Assembly: GCA_030152225.1 (NCBI GenBank) | Contig: JASLHL010000125.1 | Span: 1 to 6,013 of the forward strand | Direction: 5' to 3' | Origin: Flavobacterium sp. | Lineage (GTDB): Bacteria > Bacteroidota > Bacteroidia > Flavobacteriales > Flavobacteriaceae | Length of the DNA: 6,013 nt | Shown here: in pieces, positions 5,159 through 6,013 of the stretch | Layout of the letters: each line of letters opens with the position of its first letter | How positions within the stretch are numbered: position 1 is the stretch's first letter | Notes under the pieces: generated by a model | What the model was told of the DNA's origin: nothing | The model's input: the letters and a program-made list of their open reading frames with translations, nothing else | Databases searched by the model: none | Program-made: the position numbers and the translations under genes

Positions 5159-5198
5159 ATAAAAAAGATCTTGGGGGTATACTCAAGATCTTTTTTAT
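5159..5198. terminator. Bidirectional intrinsic terminator
   Basis: AAAAAAGATCTTG (5161-5173) and CAAGATCTTTTTT (5184-5196) pair perfectly over 13 bases. One A-T and one T-A pair outside (5159-5160 with 5197-5198) and G-U and G-C pairs inside lengthen the stem, leaving a loop of about six bases. T-runs are available on both strands. It lies between the 45-codon gene (ends 5153) and the convergent gene ending at 5222, and can terminate both. Confidence 0.9.
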
Positions 5199-5221
5199 TG
5201 TCAATCATCCAGAGAATGATG

Positions 5222-5818
5222 TTACATATGGGCTAAGGCCCAAGAGGCGACTGTTGCTTTGATTTGTGGATCAGTAAACGTTTGTTCAAGCATGCGTTGT
5301 CTTTTCTTTTTGTTTTTCGGTAACTCGTAAAAGAGATCCTTATGTCTAATTACAATATTGTATCGGTCAATCGTTTTCTTGTCAAAGGTGATATAATTGT
5401 CGTAAAAGGTAAGTCCGTTGACTTGATCTATTTCGCGAAAAAGCGTTTCCCTATAAGGAAAAATGCGAAAGAGTCGAAGTTCAACTTGATCAGCATTGAT
5501 TAACGTGATTTGCGTGAGATTTGTATTGCGAAGACTGTATTGCGTTTTTGTACTTTTATCCTCGACATTATTGTTGCGCACCTGTAGTGAATCCATGACC
5601 AAGCGTTCATCCTTGTAGACCAATTGCCCTTTTAAAGTACCATTCAAAGTAATATTCAAGCGTTTGTTTTTGGCATAGTTGCCTAAATAAGCTGGATTTC
5701 CCGCCTGAAATAAAGCGGAAAGACCTGAAACTTGGGCTTGTATTCCCAACGTAGCAAACAACATAAAAAGTAGCACAATGAATTTGTTATAGGTCGAATT
5801 GATCTTTTTGTTTATCAT
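5222..5818 (-). CDS. Secreted protein of unknown function, probably beta-rich
   Basis: Read from the ATG at 5818 the product has 198 residues and a clear signal peptide: MINKKINSTYNK, hydrophobic core (13-25) and probable cleavage after G-I-Q-A28 before Q29. The frame extends upstream to an ATG at 5869, but that adds a second hydrophobic stretch ahead of the signal peptide and places the start inside a candidate promoter, so 5818 is preferred. The mature part has alternating strand-like segments (LNITLNG, GQLVYKDERLVMDSL, QITLINADQVELRLF, GLTFYDNYITFDK, RYNIVIRHKDLFYEL), then a strongly basic patch, PKNKKKRQR (167-175), and a short helical tail ending in W-A-L-A-H-M. There is no Cys in the mature part, no lipobox and no obvious sorting domain. 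It is probably periplasmic or loosely attached to the envelope. I do not recognise a named family. A terminator follows its stop; whether it is cotranscribed with the partial gene 144 bases upstream is unclear. Confidence 0.85.
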   Translation of the reverse strand: MINKKINSTYNKFIVLLFMLFATLGIQAQVSGLSALFQAGNPAYLGNYAKNKRLNITLNGTLKGQLVYKDERLVMDSLQVRNNNVEDKSTKTQYSLRNTNLTQITLINADQVELRLFRIFPYRETLFREIDQVNGLTFYDNYITFDKKTIDRYNIVIRHKDLFYELPKNKKKRQRMLEQTFTDPQIKATVASWALAHM

Positions 5819-5866
5819 AGTAGGTGACAGTAAAGCATATGAAAGTAAGAAACAAATAATAGATAA

Positions 5867-5899
5867 CAAAATAAATGTTTATAAAATAAGGGGTTACAA
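5867..5899 (-). promoter_or_regulatory. Candidate promoter for the secreted protein gene
   Basis: On the minus strand TTG (5899-5897) is followed after 22 bases by TTATTTTG (5874-5867), one base from TAnnTTTG. An alternative nine-base element, TATTATTTG, lies at 5861-5853. Either would place transcription start downstream of the ATG at 5869 and upstream of the ATG at 5818, supporting the shorter protein. Confidence 0.35.
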
Positions 5900-5962
5900 C
5901 AGGAAATAGTATCCATAGACCCAGGCAGAGCAGAACAGTTAAATTGCACTACCTTCTTCTGC

Positions 5963-6013
5963 TTACTCGAATGTTTTTACTACCTGTTTGCCATATTGGG
6001 CCTCAAAAGCCGT
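5963..6013 (-). CDS. Possible C-terminal end of a minus-strand gene cut by the right edge
   Basis: The reverse strand from the right edge reads 16 sense codons, TAFEAQYGKQVVKTFE, then TAA at 5965-5963. The other two minus-strand frames hit stops within 11 codons. The composition is protein-like but far too short for a family call. A 7-base inverted repeat, AGCAGAA (5929-5935) with TTCTGCT (5957-5963), overlaps the stop but has no T-run. If real, the gene lies upstream of, and in the same direction as, the secreted protein gene. Confidence 0.35.
   Translation of the reverse strand, partial: TAFEAQYGKQVVKTFE

Noticed and set aside
5971..6013. Plus-strand ATG frame open to the right edge
   Set aside because: 14 codons with no upstream promoter or ribosome signal; the overlapping minus-strand frame ending at 5963 has more protein-like composition.
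1..6013. A multi-gene defence, secretion or biosynthetic system, a CRISPR array or a mobile element
   Set aside because: Genes are mostly single units separated by terminators and large gaps, with no nuclease, ATPase, transposase, toxin-antitoxin pair or spaced repeats; the only evident functional pairing is the HxlR regulator with its divergent reductase.

Overview
The window looks like chromosomal DNA of a low-GC member of the Bacteroidota, most likely the Flavobacteriia. The reasons are AT-rich intergenic DNA, several genes with an A-rich leader instead of a clear Shine-Dalgarno, -7 elements of the form TAnnTTTG, a lipoprotein with Asp-Asp right after the lipobox Cys, and a CLC protein with the KGIT variant of the first selectivity motif. 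Genus (for example Myroides or a relative) is a guess. I see no rRNA, tRNA, transposase, integrase, phage gene or CRISPR array.

Left block (1-833): a RibD C-terminal/dihydrofolate-reductase-like protein (minus strand, cut by the left edge) is divergent from an HxlR-family winged-helix regulator (plus strand). The 79-bp gap holds an 18-bp inverted repeat, TAGATT-N6-AATCTA. It overlaps the candidate -7 box of the reductase and lies just upstream of the candidate -7 box of the regulator. This is a compact regulator-target module.

Middle block (834-3621): a gap with one candidate promoter leads into a 294-residue lipoprotein of unknown function (plus). A 376-bp non-coding stretch with weak inverted repeats follows, ending in a strong terminator with A and T tracts that can serve both strands. 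The convergent gene on its far side encodes a 420-residue CLC-family anion channel/transporter without CBS domains (minus).

Central gap (3622-4136, 515 bp): no credible gene. It contains a nine-unit heptanucleotide tandem repeat (GGGARAW type) with G-quadruplex-forming potential, an A/C-rich T-poor stretch, and a small dyad nearer the next gene.

Right block (4137-6013): a secreted 228-residue protein with a DxNxDGxxD calcium-loop-like motif (plus); a 45-codon gene for a very basic helical small protein (plus) with its own candidate -7 box; a second bidirectional terminator; a convergent gene for a secreted, probably beta-rich protein of unknown function (minus) whose start is best placed at 5818; and at the right edge the last 16 codons of a possible further minus-strand gene.

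Apart from the left regulator-reductase pair, the genes appear to be single transcription units without an evident shared pathway. No clear novel multi-gene system is visible. The points most worth a second look are the HxlR operator, the heptamer tract, the 45-residue small protein and the altered coupling residues in the CLC protein.
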